Source of the DNA: Paenibacillus sp. yr247
Lineage (GTDB): Bacteria; Bacillota; Bacilli; Paenibacillales; NBRC-103111
DNA: 64,000 bases
Direction of reading: 5' to 3'
Assembly (NCBI RefSeq): GCF_900103825.1
Contig: NZ_FNIF01000004.1
Location: forward strand, 248,001-312,000
Translations under genes and position numbers: made by a program
Shown here: piece after piece, positions 1 to 8,081 of the stretch
Layout of the letters: every line of letters starts with the position of its first letter
How positions within the stretch are numbered: the stretch's first letter is position 1
The notes under the pieces: model-generated
The model's database searches: none
Told to the model about the DNA's origin: nothing
What the model saw: only the letters and a program-made list of their open reading frames with translations

Positions 1-24
1 GGATGATTAAACCATATCCGCAAC

Positions 25-54
25 GAAAAAACCCTAGTCTAAGAGACAAGGGTT
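25..54 (-). terminator. Intrinsic terminator of the HD-GYP operon
   Basis: An inverted repeat with arms AACCCT and AGGGTT, extended inward by GTCT/AGAC, is followed on the minus strand by a run of six T. It lies about 35 bases after the stop of the HD-GYP gene. Confidence 0.8.
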
Positions 55-87
55 CTAAATCTTTGGCCATCCAGATAATTAACGCCA

Positions 88-1653
88 TTAACGTTGTTCC
101 TTGTATAGCTCTTTGATCACCAAGAACTCATCTAAATGCTGAAGGAAGAGATCCACTATCACAGGATCAAAATGCCGTCCTCGTTCCGTCTTCAGCAAGT
201 CCAACACCCTGTCCAGCTCCCAAGCCTTCTTGTAAACACGATCGCTGCACAGAGCATCAAACACATCCGCTAGAGCCGTTATACGGCCATAAAGGTGTAT
301 CTCTTCACCACGAAGTCCTTGGGGATATCCAGTACCATCAAAACGCTCATGATGCTGCTGTGCGATGATAGCCGCGGCATTTAGTACTTGCTTGTTCGAA
401 TGTTTCAGCATTTCATACCCAAGATTCGAATGAGTTTTCATAATGTCAAATTCTTCTTTTGTAAGCGATCCAGGCTTATTTAGAATCGCATCCGGAATAC
501 CTACTTTTCCGACATCATGCATTGGAGAGGCCAACCGGATGACTTCTGCTTCCTGCTCGGATAATCCGTACTTGATGGCAAGTAAGCGAGAGTATTCGGC
601 AACTCTTTTCACATGGTGTCCCGTTTCCTGGGATCTAGTTTCCGTTATTTCGCCCATCGTATAGATGATTTCTTGCTGAGTACTCTCTAGTTCTTCGTTC
701 AAGTAAATATTTTCGAAAGCCACAGAAACATTCGCACAGTAGATGTCGACCAAATAATGCTCCCACTCACTGAGTGCTTTAAAACCATTCATATAGATGA
801 CATTCTCCATCCCCATCTTACTTTGAAAATAAATCACAAAGCGATCTGAGGCGAAGCTGCTTTTTTGGGATTGAAAGGCTTGTTCAATCTCTTCGAGCAC
901 TTCATTAGGAACAACATCGCGTGCTCTGTCATCTTGATTGGAAGCATAATCACCGCTCGCTGCCAAGATATAAATATCCTCAACGCCTTTGGTAACTGCA
1001 AAACTACAATGAAGGGCATTTTTATGTAAATTAACAATGGAGGTCATTTGCGTCAAAACACCGGAGGCAAATTTCTTCATCGACTGCAACTCGAACAGGG
1101 AAGCAGATGACTTAATAATTTCCTCCAAACCGGCTCTGCTTTTCTCAATTGTCTTCAGATCTCGATAAGAGCGCAATGCTGTAACGACAGTGGTAAACAG
1201 CTTCTGTGTAGTGAGCTCTGTCTTTTCTTTGTAATCATTAATATCATAGTCCATAATGACAGTACGTTCGGGAGCTTGCCCAGGTTGACCCGTGCGCAAA
1301 ATAATACGAATCGCCGTATTTTTCAATTCTTCGCGTATATACTTAACAATTTGAAGTCCTGCATCTTCGTGCTCCATGACGACATCTAATAAGACTAAAG
1401 AAGCATTCGGCTGTTGGATTAATAACTCTTTAGCTTCTACAGCTGAGTAAGCACTATGGAATTCCAGCTTCTTGCCATCAAATTCGAAATCCTGAAGAAC
1501 CATCTTTGTCACTTGATGAATTTGCTTCTCATCATCAACAATTAAGATGATCCAAGGATCTTGTTCGAACGGGACTTCGGTAGCGGAATCCGACTCTTCT
1601 TCGTCTGCAAAAAGAATCTCATCCTGGTCCAATGACCCATCCTGTCTTATCAT
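88..1653 (-). CDS. HD-GYP response regulator (DUF3369-type)
   Basis: A 521-residue response regulator with a cyclic-di-GMP phosphodiesterase-type output. The receiver domain (about 35-155) has the acidic pair DDE near 40 and the phospho-acceptor Asp in LLDVV near 90. A middle region (about 170-330) resembles the DUF3369 sensor found in this architecture. The C-terminal HD domain has HDVGK near 379 and HHERFDGTGYP near 434, so the HD and GYP signatures are intact. I chose the ATG at 1653 because GAGGAGGAAT lies just upstream and it overlaps the kinase stop by four bases (ATGA), implying translational coupling. The kinase upstream is the likely phosphodonor. c-di-GMP hydrolysis is inferred from the family. 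Confidence 0.88.
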   Translation of the reverse strand: MIRQDGSLDQDEILFADEEESDSATEVPFEQDPWIILIVDDEKQIHQVTKMVLQDFEFDGKKLEFHSAYSAVEAKELLIQQPNASLVLLDVVMEHEDAGLQIVKYIREELKNTAIRIILRTGQPGQAPERTVIMDYDINDYKEKTELTTQKLFTTVVTALRSYRDLKTIEKSRAGLEEIIKSSASLFELQSMKKFASGVLTQMTSIVNLHKNALHCSFAVTKGVEDIYILAASGDYASNQDDRARDVVPNEVLEEIEQAFQSQKSSFASDRFVIYFQSKMGMENVIYMNGFKALSEWEHYLVDIYCANVSVAFENIYLNEELESTQQEIIYTMGEITETRSQETGHHVKRVAEYSRLLAIKYGLSEQEAEVIRLASPMHDVGKVGIPDAILNKPGSLTKEEFDIMKTHSNLGYEMLKHSNKQVLNAAAIIAQQHHERFDGTGYPQGLRGEEIHLYGRITALADVFDALCSDRVYKKAWELDRVLDLLKTERGRHFDPVIVDLFLQHLDEFLVIKELYKEQR

Positions 1654-3185
1654 AAGTCGGATTCCTCCTCTTTCGGGATCGTTATCATAAATAAACTCCC
1701 GTGTCCCACTGTACTGGAACAATGAATCGTTCCGTTCAGTGATTGGGTAACGAGATTATAGACGATATTCATGCCTAATCCTGTTCCGCCTTTACCGCGG
1801 CTTGTTGTAAAGAAAGGATCAAAAATGTGATCCAGTACTTCCTGCGTCATCCCTTTGCCGTCATCTGTATAAGCAATCGTTATGCTTTCTTGGTAATCCG
1901 TAACACGTATGCTTAGGCTGCCTTCTTCCTCTATTCCATAGGCATGATTCAGTGAATTCATAACTAAATTCGTAATAATTTGCGATAAGGCACCCGGGTA
2001 GGTATAGAGAGATAGCTGTTTATCACAATTAACATCCACACGAAGCCTAGTTTTCTTGAGCGTTGGCTTTAAGCTTGCGATGATCCCCTCTAAATACTCC
2101 CTCAAATGAAAAGTGCGCTTGACTTCGACGCTTTGATCTACCGATATTTGTTTAAAGCTGCGCACCAAGGAAGAGGCGCGTTCCAAATTGGACTGCACCA
2201 TTGCATTCGTCTCTCCGATGACAGACAGGAATTGCTCCAGGTCGGACTTTTTCATCTTGCCAGTCTCATACAAGCTCTGGAATTGCTTCGTCTTTTGGTC
2301 CAAATAAGTAATCGCTGTAACCCCGATCCCAATCGGTGTATTGATTTCATGAGAGACGCCGGCCACCAGGTTACCCAAAGCTCCCATTTTCTCCGATTGG
2401 ACAAGTTGGTCCTGTGTCACTTGCAGTGTGTTCAACACGCTTTGAAGCTCTTGGTAGCGTTCATCCAAATTTTTGACCATGTCATTAAAGGCTTCGGATA
2501 CCTCTGCAATTTCTGGGGAAGTCTTGAACTGCAGCTTTGGCAGCTCCCCTCCTTGTTTGACGAGAACAGCGGCTTCACGAAGCCGGCTTAGAGGACGAAT
2601 GACGATTTTACGCAAAATGAGCCATAATAATATTGACAAAACAATTGCAACGCTAATGCCCACTATGAGAATAAGTTTCGTTCGATTTTTGAGCAGGTCA
2701 GCTTCCTCGGAAGAATCAAAAATAACCTCCACTGCACCTACAACTAAACCATCCTCCTGCAGAGGAGCAGTCAAGCGAACAACCGGTTTATCGCTTTGCG
2801 CCATGGGAACACGGTCAACAATCGTTTGATCCTGCTTAGGTATCACAACACTAGCAGGTTGCAATCGATTACCAACTTCCGAACGATTGGAAGCAGCGAG
2901 AATGATACCTTCTTTACTGTACAGCTTCATCTCAAGAACACGGTTATTTTTATATTGAATATAATCGAAAATTTGCTGCACATCCGTAACGGAACGAGAT
3001 TCTTCATAACGCCCATTGATTGCTATTGTCATGCCGCTAATTTGACTCACATAAGCTTGTCGAATGGATTGATTTAAACTCATGGTATCGAAGACCATCA
3101 TTGTAGAGAGCATACTCACCGTTACCGTAGTGACCAAGAAAACAATTCGTTTCTGTAGGCTCAGTTTCTTTTGCAGAAATGGCAT
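1650..3185 (-). CDS. Membrane sensor histidine kinase
   Basis: A 511-residue kinase. Transmembrane segments at about 13-34 and 170-192 flank an extracytoplasmic sensor of about 135 residues. HAMP (about 193-245) and a coiled linker lead to the phospho-acceptor His279 in VSHEINTPIG, then a GHKL ATPase with NLVMNSLNHAYG (N box), DDGKGM (G1) and GGTGLGMNIV (G2). The SHEINTP form is typical of kinases paired with DUF3369/HD-GYP regulators. It lies 13 bases after the lipoprotein gene and overlaps the regulator by four bases. The signal sensed is unknown. Confidence 0.88.
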   Translation of the reverse strand: MPFLQKKLSLQKRIVFLVTTVTVSMLSTMMVFDTMSLNQSIRQAYVSQISGMTIAINGRYEESRSVTDVQQIFDYIQYKNNRVLEMKLYSKEGIILAASNRSEVGNRLQPASVVIPKQDQTIVDRVPMAQSDKPVVRLTAPLQEDGLVVGAVEVIFDSSEEADLLKNRTKLILIVGISVAIVLSILLWLILRKIVIRPLSRLREAAVLVKQGGELPKLQFKTSPEIAEVSEAFNDMVKNLDERYQELQSVLNTLQVTQDQLVQSEKMGALGNLVAGVSHEINTPIGIGVTAITYLDQKTKQFQSLYETGKMKKSDLEQFLSVIGETNAMVQSNLERASSLVRSFKQISVDQSVEVKRTFHLREYLEGIIASLKPTLKKTRLRVDVNCDKQLSLYTYPGALSQIITNLVMNSLNHAYGIEEEGSLSIRVTDYQESITIAYTDDGKGMTQEVLDHIFDPFFTTSRGKGGTGLGMNIVYNLVTQSLNGTIHCSSTVGHGSLFMITIPKEEESDL

Positions 3186-3198
3186 GAGTGGGAGGCTC

Positions 3199-3582
3199 CT
3201 ATTTCACTTCAAACGAGATCGTCTTGCTTACGTCGTAAGGGGTGTGATCGTTATTATGTAAGGAAACCTTTACTTCGTGAGGTCCTTTACTTAAATGCTC
3301 TAAAACTTTTTGCTTGTCTGTCACGACGATCTTTTCCCCTTTATCCAAGGAAACATGTACATGCCCTTCTCCCTGTAAACGCTGCTGATCATAATGCTCT
3401 TTGGAAAGCTTAAGATCCGTTATCAGTTGCAGGGTTGCAGCATCTCCGTTAACGACCGCACTTACCTCTAAAGTTGGTATATACGAATTTACTGGTGCCG
3501 AATTTGACTTTGACGTTCCACATCCGGAAATCATTAGTGTAATAGCAGCAATCACACAGAAACTTTTAATCATTTTCATCAT
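3199..3582 (-). CDS. Small lipoprotein ahead of the sensor kinase
   Basis: A 127-residue lipoprotein with a charged start, a hydrophobic core and lipobox ISGC (Cys about 21). The mature part has an N-terminal half of no recognised family, then a GEGHVHVSLDKGEK segment and LSKGPHEVKVSLHNNDH. This GxGHxH...HEVxVxLxxxDH pattern resembles the beta-sandwich in DUF4399-like exported proteins, but I cannot name it firmly. AGGGG sits upstream of the paired ATG codons at 3582. Only 13 bases separate it from the kinase, so it is probably co-transcribed and may be its extracytoplasmic partner, which is inference. Confidence 0.7.
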   Translation of the reverse strand: MMKMIKSFCVIAAITLMISGCGTSKSNSAPVNSYIPTLEVSAVVNGDAATLQLITDLKLSKEHYDQQRLQGEGHVHVSLDKGEKIVVTDKQKVLEHLSKGPHEVKVSLHNNDHTPYDVSKTISFEVK

Positions 3583-3888
3583 TTCATCCCCTATTTAGAC
3601 ACTAATTGTCTAATCATGTCAAAAAAGCTATCCTCATTAGCTTATGAATAATCATGCGGTTTGTCTACTTTTATTTTGGAAACAATAGGCACTTTCCGTT
3701 AATTAATTTTGTATTCGAAATTTTCTGACTTTTAGTGTCGAAATATCATGAGAACACTCACATTTTGCGCTTCCCCAGGAAATAATTTCATTTCCCTAAA
3801 TAAGAATGATTTCCTGAGCTTTGGAGCAATGTAGTAAAGTCGCTATTCTCGTTAAAACAATTTCACTATCCTTAGGAGGCACTCCCCT
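3583..3888. other. Divergent intergenic region with palindrome
   Basis: AT-rich gap between the minus-strand lipoprotein operon and the plus-strand 105-aa gene. I see one clear element, a palindrome at 3595-3613 with arms TTAGACA and TGTCTAA and a 5-base spacer. A TTGACA-like hexamer lies next to it on the minus strand (3617-3622). No small gene with a ribosome binding site was found. Confidence 0.5.
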
Positions 3889-4206
3889 ATGACAGACACC
3901 CGTATGTTTTCGCAGCAGGTTCAACACGCAATTGAAGCAGCAGATCATGCCATACTCCTCGCCCAAGACGCTGAGCATAAACTTCAAAGAGCCATTACTG
4001 AGGCTAACCCTGAATTTATACAATCTGCACAAGCTGCCCTTTCCCATGCCAAACATGTAGTTTTGGAAGCACAAGAGCAGCTCCAAACCTTCAATAATGA
4101 GCAGTATGGGCAGCAAATAAAGCAAACCGTTGAGCAATTGTCGCAAGCTTTTCAAGACATCGATGCCAATCATGAGAAGTTTCATACCCCAAAGCAAATC
4201 CGATAA
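3889..4206 (+). CDS. Small coiled-coil protein of unknown function
   Basis: A 105-residue, cysteine-free, Gln/Ala/His-rich protein with no signal peptide or membrane segment. Heptad-like spacing of Ala, Leu and Val through most of the length (for example AIEAADHAILLAQDAEHKL) suggests a long alpha-helical hairpin or coiled coil. AGGAGG lies 9 bases before the ATG and a terminator follows at 4228. It stands alone between the signalling operon and udk. I do not recognise the family. Expression as a single-gene unit is likely from the flanking signals. Confidence 0.65.
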   Translation: MTDTRMFSQQVQHAIEAADHAILLAQDAEHKLQRAITEANPEFIQSAQAALSHAKHVVLEAQEQLQTFNNEQYGQQIKQTVEQLSQAFQDIDANHEKFHTPKQIR

Positions 4207-4227
4207 GGGGCCCTATTAATGTAAAAG

Positions 4228-4257
4228 GTGATCGAAATTCGATCGCTTTTTCTTTTT
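4228..4257 (+). terminator. Intrinsic terminator after the 105-aa gene
   Basis: GATCGAA and TTCGATC arms with a single-base loop, extended by weaker pairs, are followed by CTTTTTCTTTTT. Confidence 0.7.
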
Positions 4258-4321
4258 ATATAAACAATATGTTAAACTACGGGGGAAGGTTTTCAAGTTA
4301 TTTGGGGAGGCACTACATTTC

Positions 4322-4957
4322 ATGCTTGTTATCGGAATTGCCGGTGGTACCGGTTCAGGAAAAACTACAGTAGCTCGCTCAATCATCAATAAACTGGGAT
4401 CTACGAACGTGACCTTAATTTCACAAGATAATTACTATCTTCATCATAGTGGTCTTACATATGAAGAACGGGAACGTATTAATTATGATCATCCACGTGC
4501 ATTCGAGAATGACTTGCTGCTTAAACATTTAAATGAATTAAAAAATGGCAACGCCGTCGAAATCCCTGTGTATGATTTCTCACAGCATGCTCGTTCACAA
4601 GAAACGATTCGTATTGAGGTAAAGCCGATTGTGCTGCTTGAAGGCATTCATGTCTTAACCGATGAGGAGCTTCGCGGCGCTTTGAACATTAAGGTGTTCG
4701 TGGATACAGACCCGGATGTCCGTATCCTGCGTCGGCTCTCTCGAGATATTAATGAGCGGGGACGTACACTGCAATCGGTCTTTGATCAATATTTGACGAC
4801 TGTTAAGCCGATGCATGATGCATTCATTGAGCCGTCAAAGAAATATGCGGACATTATTATTCCTGAAGGCGGAGAAAACCAAATCGGAATTTCAATGCTG
4901 ACCATTCTGACAGAGCGGTATATGACAGACCAAGCGGCTAGCTATGAAATTGGCTAA
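4322..4957 (+). CDS. udk: Uridine kinase
   Basis: A 211-residue cytosolic P-loop kinase of the uridine/cytidine kinase family, which phosphorylates uridine and cytidine in pyrimidine salvage. The Walker A motif GGTGSGKTT begins at residue 9. It is followed by SQDNYY, NYDHPRAFEND, a Walker B-like IVLLEGIHVL, and the RRLSRDINERGR lid-type motif, all in the expected order and spacing. Length matches bacterial Udk. GGGGAGG lies upstream of the ATG. The gene is transcribed alone, with its own terminator shared with the convergent MFS gene. Confidence 0.93.
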   Translation: MLVIGIAGGTGSGKTTVARSIINKLGSTNVTLISQDNYYLHHSGLTYEERERINYDHPRAFENDLLLKHLNELKNGNAVEIPVYDFSQHARSQETIRIEVKPIVLLEGIHVLTDEELRGALNIKVFVDTDPDVRILRRLSRDINERGRTLQSVFDQYLTTVKPMHDAFIEPSKKYADIIIPEGGENQIGISMLTILTERYMTDQAASYEIG

Positions 4958-4978
4958 CACCGAAATAGACAATGAAAA

Positions 4979-5016
4979 AAGACACTCTCGCCTTGCTAAG
5001 GTTTGAGTGTCTTCCT
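4979..5016. terminator. Bidirectional terminator between udk and MFS gene
   Basis: AAGACACTC and GAGTGTCTT arms (9 bp) with a 17-base loop. There is an A run on the left and a CCTTT stretch on the right, between two convergent genes. Confidence 0.75.
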
Positions 5017-6180
5017 TTATACAGATTGACGTCGAAAAATAAGTCCAGACAGGGCAAATAATACATATATAAGGCTTATTAAGTAAAAAATACTGGCCAC
5101 GTTAATATAACGTATCGCCATTCCTCCAATTAGAGGACCAACTATGCTCCCCACACTATATTGAATAGAAGCAATGACGTTCGCTGTAGGCAATAAATGT
5201 CTAGGTAATATATCAGAAGCGTAGGCCAATCCTAAAGAGAAAAATGAACCAACCATGCCCCCGGCTACGCCGAATAAGAGTCCAATCCACCAAAGGTTAG
5301 CACCTGCGAAAGGAATACAAAGAAATGCGATGGAGCCAATGATGCCAGAGACAATAAGGATGTTTCTCCTCCCTACACGATCACTCCAAATGCCCAGCGG
5401 CAGCTGCATGATGAGACTACCTACCCCAATAATCGGCAGCAGTACACCGATATCAGATTCGGTTAGACCTACACGCAATCCATAGAGCGGAAAATTACTG
5501 TTCATCGAGGCTTCCATGTAGCCAAAAAGTAACGAAGTTAGGAGTGGAAACCAGGCTATGGTCAACACTTTCGAAGCACGCTTATGTACAGCCTCCACTC
5601 GTTCCCCTCGGTCTGGCCGCTCATTAGATCGCTTCAGTAAAAGTATCAGAACGATCAAGAAGAAGCAGCTCGTTATTAGAAACGGCACCCAAATACCTGC
5701 TTTGAGCAAGGTGATACCAATAGGTCCCAAACTAAAGCCCACGCCATAAGCCATTCCATACAAGGAGATATTACGCCCTCTACGCTCTTTAGGACTGGAA
5801 GTTACGATCCATAATTGAGTCGCATAATGCAGCGCGCTATCCCCTGCTCCCACAAGCAAACGAAGTATAAACCAGAATCCCACCTGCTGCCAAAGCGGGA
5901 ATAAACAAGTTGCCGTAATGATCAGTCCCATCCCGACCACGATAACGGGCTTATATCCGTATCTTCGTACAGGCTTTTCTATGAAGAACATCGTTGAGAA
6001 GATGCCAATATATAGCGCTGTAGCATTCAAACCATTGGCATCTGTTGAAACACCCGATCGATCCAGCAAAATTGTTAGCAGCGGCATGAGCATGCCTTGA
6101 CTCATCCCAGCTACTACAATAACAAGAATTAATGTGACTAATTTTCTATTCGAGTTCGATGAATTAAACGCCATTTCCAA
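5017..6180 (-). CDS. MFS transporter
   Basis: A 387-residue major facilitator superfamily permease with about 12 hydrophobic segments. Motif A-like GIWSDRVGRRN follows the central loop (DRGERVEAVHKRASK), in the second half. This suggests a drug or small-molecule exporter, substrate unknown. The reading frame opens at a TTG (6180) 10 bases after GGGAG. An ATG two codons later is the alternative. The start overlaps the upstream 180-aa gene by 17 bases, so the two are probably translationally coupled. Confidence 0.85.
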   Translation of the reverse strand: MEMAFNSSNSNRKLVTLILVIVVAGMSQGMLMPLLTILLDRSGVSTDANGLNATALYIGIFSTMFFIEKPVRRYGYKPVIVVGMGLIITATCLFPLWQQVGFWFILRLLVGAGDSALHYATQLWIVTSSPKERRGRNISLYGMAYGVGFSLGPIGITLLKAGIWVPFLITSCFFLIVLILLLKRSNERPDRGERVEAVHKRASKVLTIAWFPLLTSLLFGYMEASMNSNFPLYGLRVGLTESDIGVLLPIIGVGSLIMQLPLGIWSDRVGRRNILIVSGIIGSIAFLCIPFAGANLWWIGLLFGVAGGMVGSFFSLGLAYASDILPRHLLPTANVIASIQYSVGSIVGPLIGGMAIRYINVASIFYLISLIYVLFALSGLIFRRQSV

Positions 6181-6706
6181 GATCTAAGATCTCCCATCGC
6201 TCTGCGTATTCATTCAGCCTGCCATCGAGAGGAACGTGGAATTGGTTAATGATGACGAGTCTCACTTTTTTAATCCATTCCTTGAAGGAAGGATACGAAA
6301 CGAATAGATTCGCATAGCGGTCACTTAGGCACAAGAAATAGGGTCCGAGACTTTTATCAGTCAAAAAGCTCAGAGAGGTATCCATAGGTGTGTATTTCTT
6401 ACGTTTTCCCTCCCACGTATCCAAATCCAATTGAATAATGGTGTCCGCTTGCTTCAGAAGGCTTTCCAAATGCTTCACTCGAGCATAATAGGGCATCTTG
6501 CTGGGGATGTCCATTCTGCGAAGAGTTTCCTCATGCTGCGGATAAAAGATAGCACGAACGAACTTTCGTTCCTCCGCCCATGAAGTAAAGGCATGCAGTT
6601 CTGTTTCTGTCCAGTCCTCAAAGGTTTCGAATACAAATACCGTTCCTTTATGGGTTTGAGCTGGTAGTTCGTACCCGAAAGGTACTTTAATCTGCTCTCT
6701 TGCCAT
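6164..6706 (-). CDS. Conserved-looking 180-aa protein of unknown function
   Basis: A 180-residue soluble protein with no signal peptide or membrane helix, rich in aromatic residues (FETFEDWTETELHAFTSW near the start, PYFLCLSDRYANLFVSYPSF near 120). I recognise no catalytic motif and no family. The start is supported by AGGAGGACACCG upstream. It is the first gene of a two-gene unit with the MFS exporter, whose start lies inside its last codons, so a regulatory or accessory role for that transporter is possible but unproven. Confidence 0.7.
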   Translation of the reverse strand: MAREQIKVPFGYELPAQTHKGTVFVFETFEDWTETELHAFTSWAEERKFVRAIFYPQHEETLRRMDIPSKMPYYARVKHLESLLKQADTIIQLDLDTWEGKRKKYTPMDTSLSFLTDKSLGPYFLCLSDRYANLFVSYPSFKEWIKKVRLVIINQFHVPLDGRLNEYAERWEILDLGNGV

Positions 6707-6801
6707 CGGTGTCCTCCTCTGGTTGTGTTTGCCTGTTATCAGTCTTGCATAGTTATATATTGTAGCATACCCTGCTAAGCTCCACGAAATGATAGTCCGT
6801 A

Positions 6802-6831
6802 TTGGCTTTGGAACGCTTATTGCGATATACT
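6802..6831 (+). promoter_or_regulatory. Sigma-A-type promoter of the aminopeptidase gene
   Basis: -35 TTGGCT at 6802-6807 and -10 TATACT at 6826-6831, separated by 18 bases, about 38 bases before the start codon. Confidence 0.55.
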
Positions 6832-6869
6832 TTCTAAGTACTAATATTCAATAGAGGGAGACCTATAGA

Positions 6870-7985
6870 ATGAGAGATCCGCGACTTCAAACTTTTGCCC
6901 GAAACATTATCCGTTATTCAGTGAGTCTTCAGCCTGGCGAGAAAATTTTAATTGAAATGATTGGTGTCAAAGACCCCGAACTCGCCAAATGCTTTATCGA
7001 AGAAGTGTATGCCGTAGGCGGTAAACCCTTCATTGAGCTGCGTGATCCAGTCATTACGAGAAGTTTGCAGATGAAAGGCACGCAAGAGCAATTTAGCGAA
7101 TGGTCTGAATTTGAGCTTGGGCGCATGAAGCAAATGGATGCTTATGTAGCAGTCCGCAGTGGAGATAATATTACGGAATCGTCCGATGTACCTGATGATC
7201 AAATGAGACTTTATTTGAAATACTTCCAACGTCCGCTCTTCGACGAACGCATTAACAATACCAAATGGTGTGTCATGCGCTATCCGAACCCTTCTATGGC
7301 TCAGTTAGCTGGCAAAAGCACCGAGGAATTCGAAGACTTCTACTTCAGTGTCTGCAATCTTGATTACAGCAAAATGGCTGTCGCGATGGAATCCTTAGTT
7401 GCTCTGATGAACCGGACAGACCGCGTTCGTCTCGTTGCCAAAGGCACAGATATTAGTTTCTCCATTAAAAACATTGGCGCCGTCCCTTGTTCTGGCTTGA
7501 GAAACATTCCTGACGGCGAAGTTTATACAGCACCTGTCAAAGACTCCGTTAATGGTGTTATCAGCTACAATACCCCTACGATCTATTCCGGTACTTCCTT
7601 CGAAAACATTGTTCTCCGTTTCGAAAATGGCCGTATTATTGAAGCTACCAGCAATGATACCAACAAATTAAATGATATTCTGGATACGGATGATGGCGCT
7701 CGTTATATCGGCGAGTTCGCAATCGGTGTGAACCCGTTCATCAAGCATCCGATGAAAGATATTCTATTCGATGAGAAAATTGATGGCAGCATCCACTTTA
7801 CTCCAGGTCAAGCCTATGAGACAGCGGATAATACGAACCGTTCCTCCGTTCACTGGGATATGGTGCTCATCCAACGTCCCGAATATGGTGGCGGCGAAAT
7901 CTACTTTGACGATGTTCTAATCCGCAAAGATGGACGTTTCGTCATTCCTGAACTGGAAAAACTCAATCCAGAAAACTTAATGTAA
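6870..7985 (+). CDS. M29-family metallo-aminopeptidase
   Basis: A 371-residue cytosolic aminopeptidase of the thermophilic M29 (AmpS/PepS-type) family, which removes N-terminal residues from peptides using a dinuclear metal site. The N-terminal domain begins RDPRLQTFARNIIRYSVSLQ. The C-terminal domain carries the family's metal-site region, including the conserved Glu stretch GEFAIGVNP, TPGQAYETADNTNRSSVHWDMV and the end FDDVLIRKDGRFV. Length is slightly under the usual 400-410. GAGGGAG lies upstream and a terminator follows. Confidence 0.88.
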   Translation: MRDPRLQTFARNIIRYSVSLQPGEKILIEMIGVKDPELAKCFIEEVYAVGGKPFIELRDPVITRSLQMKGTQEQFSEWSEFELGRMKQMDAYVAVRSGDNITESSDVPDDQMRLYLKYFQRPLFDERINNTKWCVMRYPNPSMAQLAGKSTEEFEDFYFSVCNLDYSKMAVAMESLVALMNRTDRVRLVAKGTDISFSIKNIGAVPCSGLRNIPDGEVYTAPVKDSVNGVISYNTPTIYSGTSFENIVLRFENGRIIEATSNDTNKLNDILDTDDGARYIGEFAIGVNPFIKHPMKDILFDEKIDGSIHFTPGQAYETADNTNRSSVHWDMVLIQRPEYGGGEIYFDDVLIRKDGRFVIPELEKLNPENLM

Positions 7986-7997
7986 TTAATCAAAATA

Positions 7998-8045
7998 AGC
8001 AGTTGAGGCTTCCGACGAATATCGGACAGCTTCAGCTGCTTTTTT
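7998..8045 (+). terminator. Intrinsic terminator after the aminopeptidase
   Basis: A long imperfect stem with arms starting AGCAGTTGA and ending TTCAGCTGCT, and an inner CCGA/TCGG pair, is followed by five T. Confidence 0.85.
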
Positions 8046-8081
8046 CCATGCAATCATTTAATTGTATTAATTAATGTGAAC

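Noticed and set aside
2106-2591. 161-codon plus-strand frame opposite the first sensor kinase
   Set aside because: It overlaps the well-supported kinase gene in full and has no recognisable domain or ribosome binding site.
3594-3622. TTGACA-17-TCTAAA as the lipoprotein promoter
   Set aside because: The transcript would start at or inside the ribosome binding site, only about 5 bases from the ATG, which is not compatible with the observed SD position.
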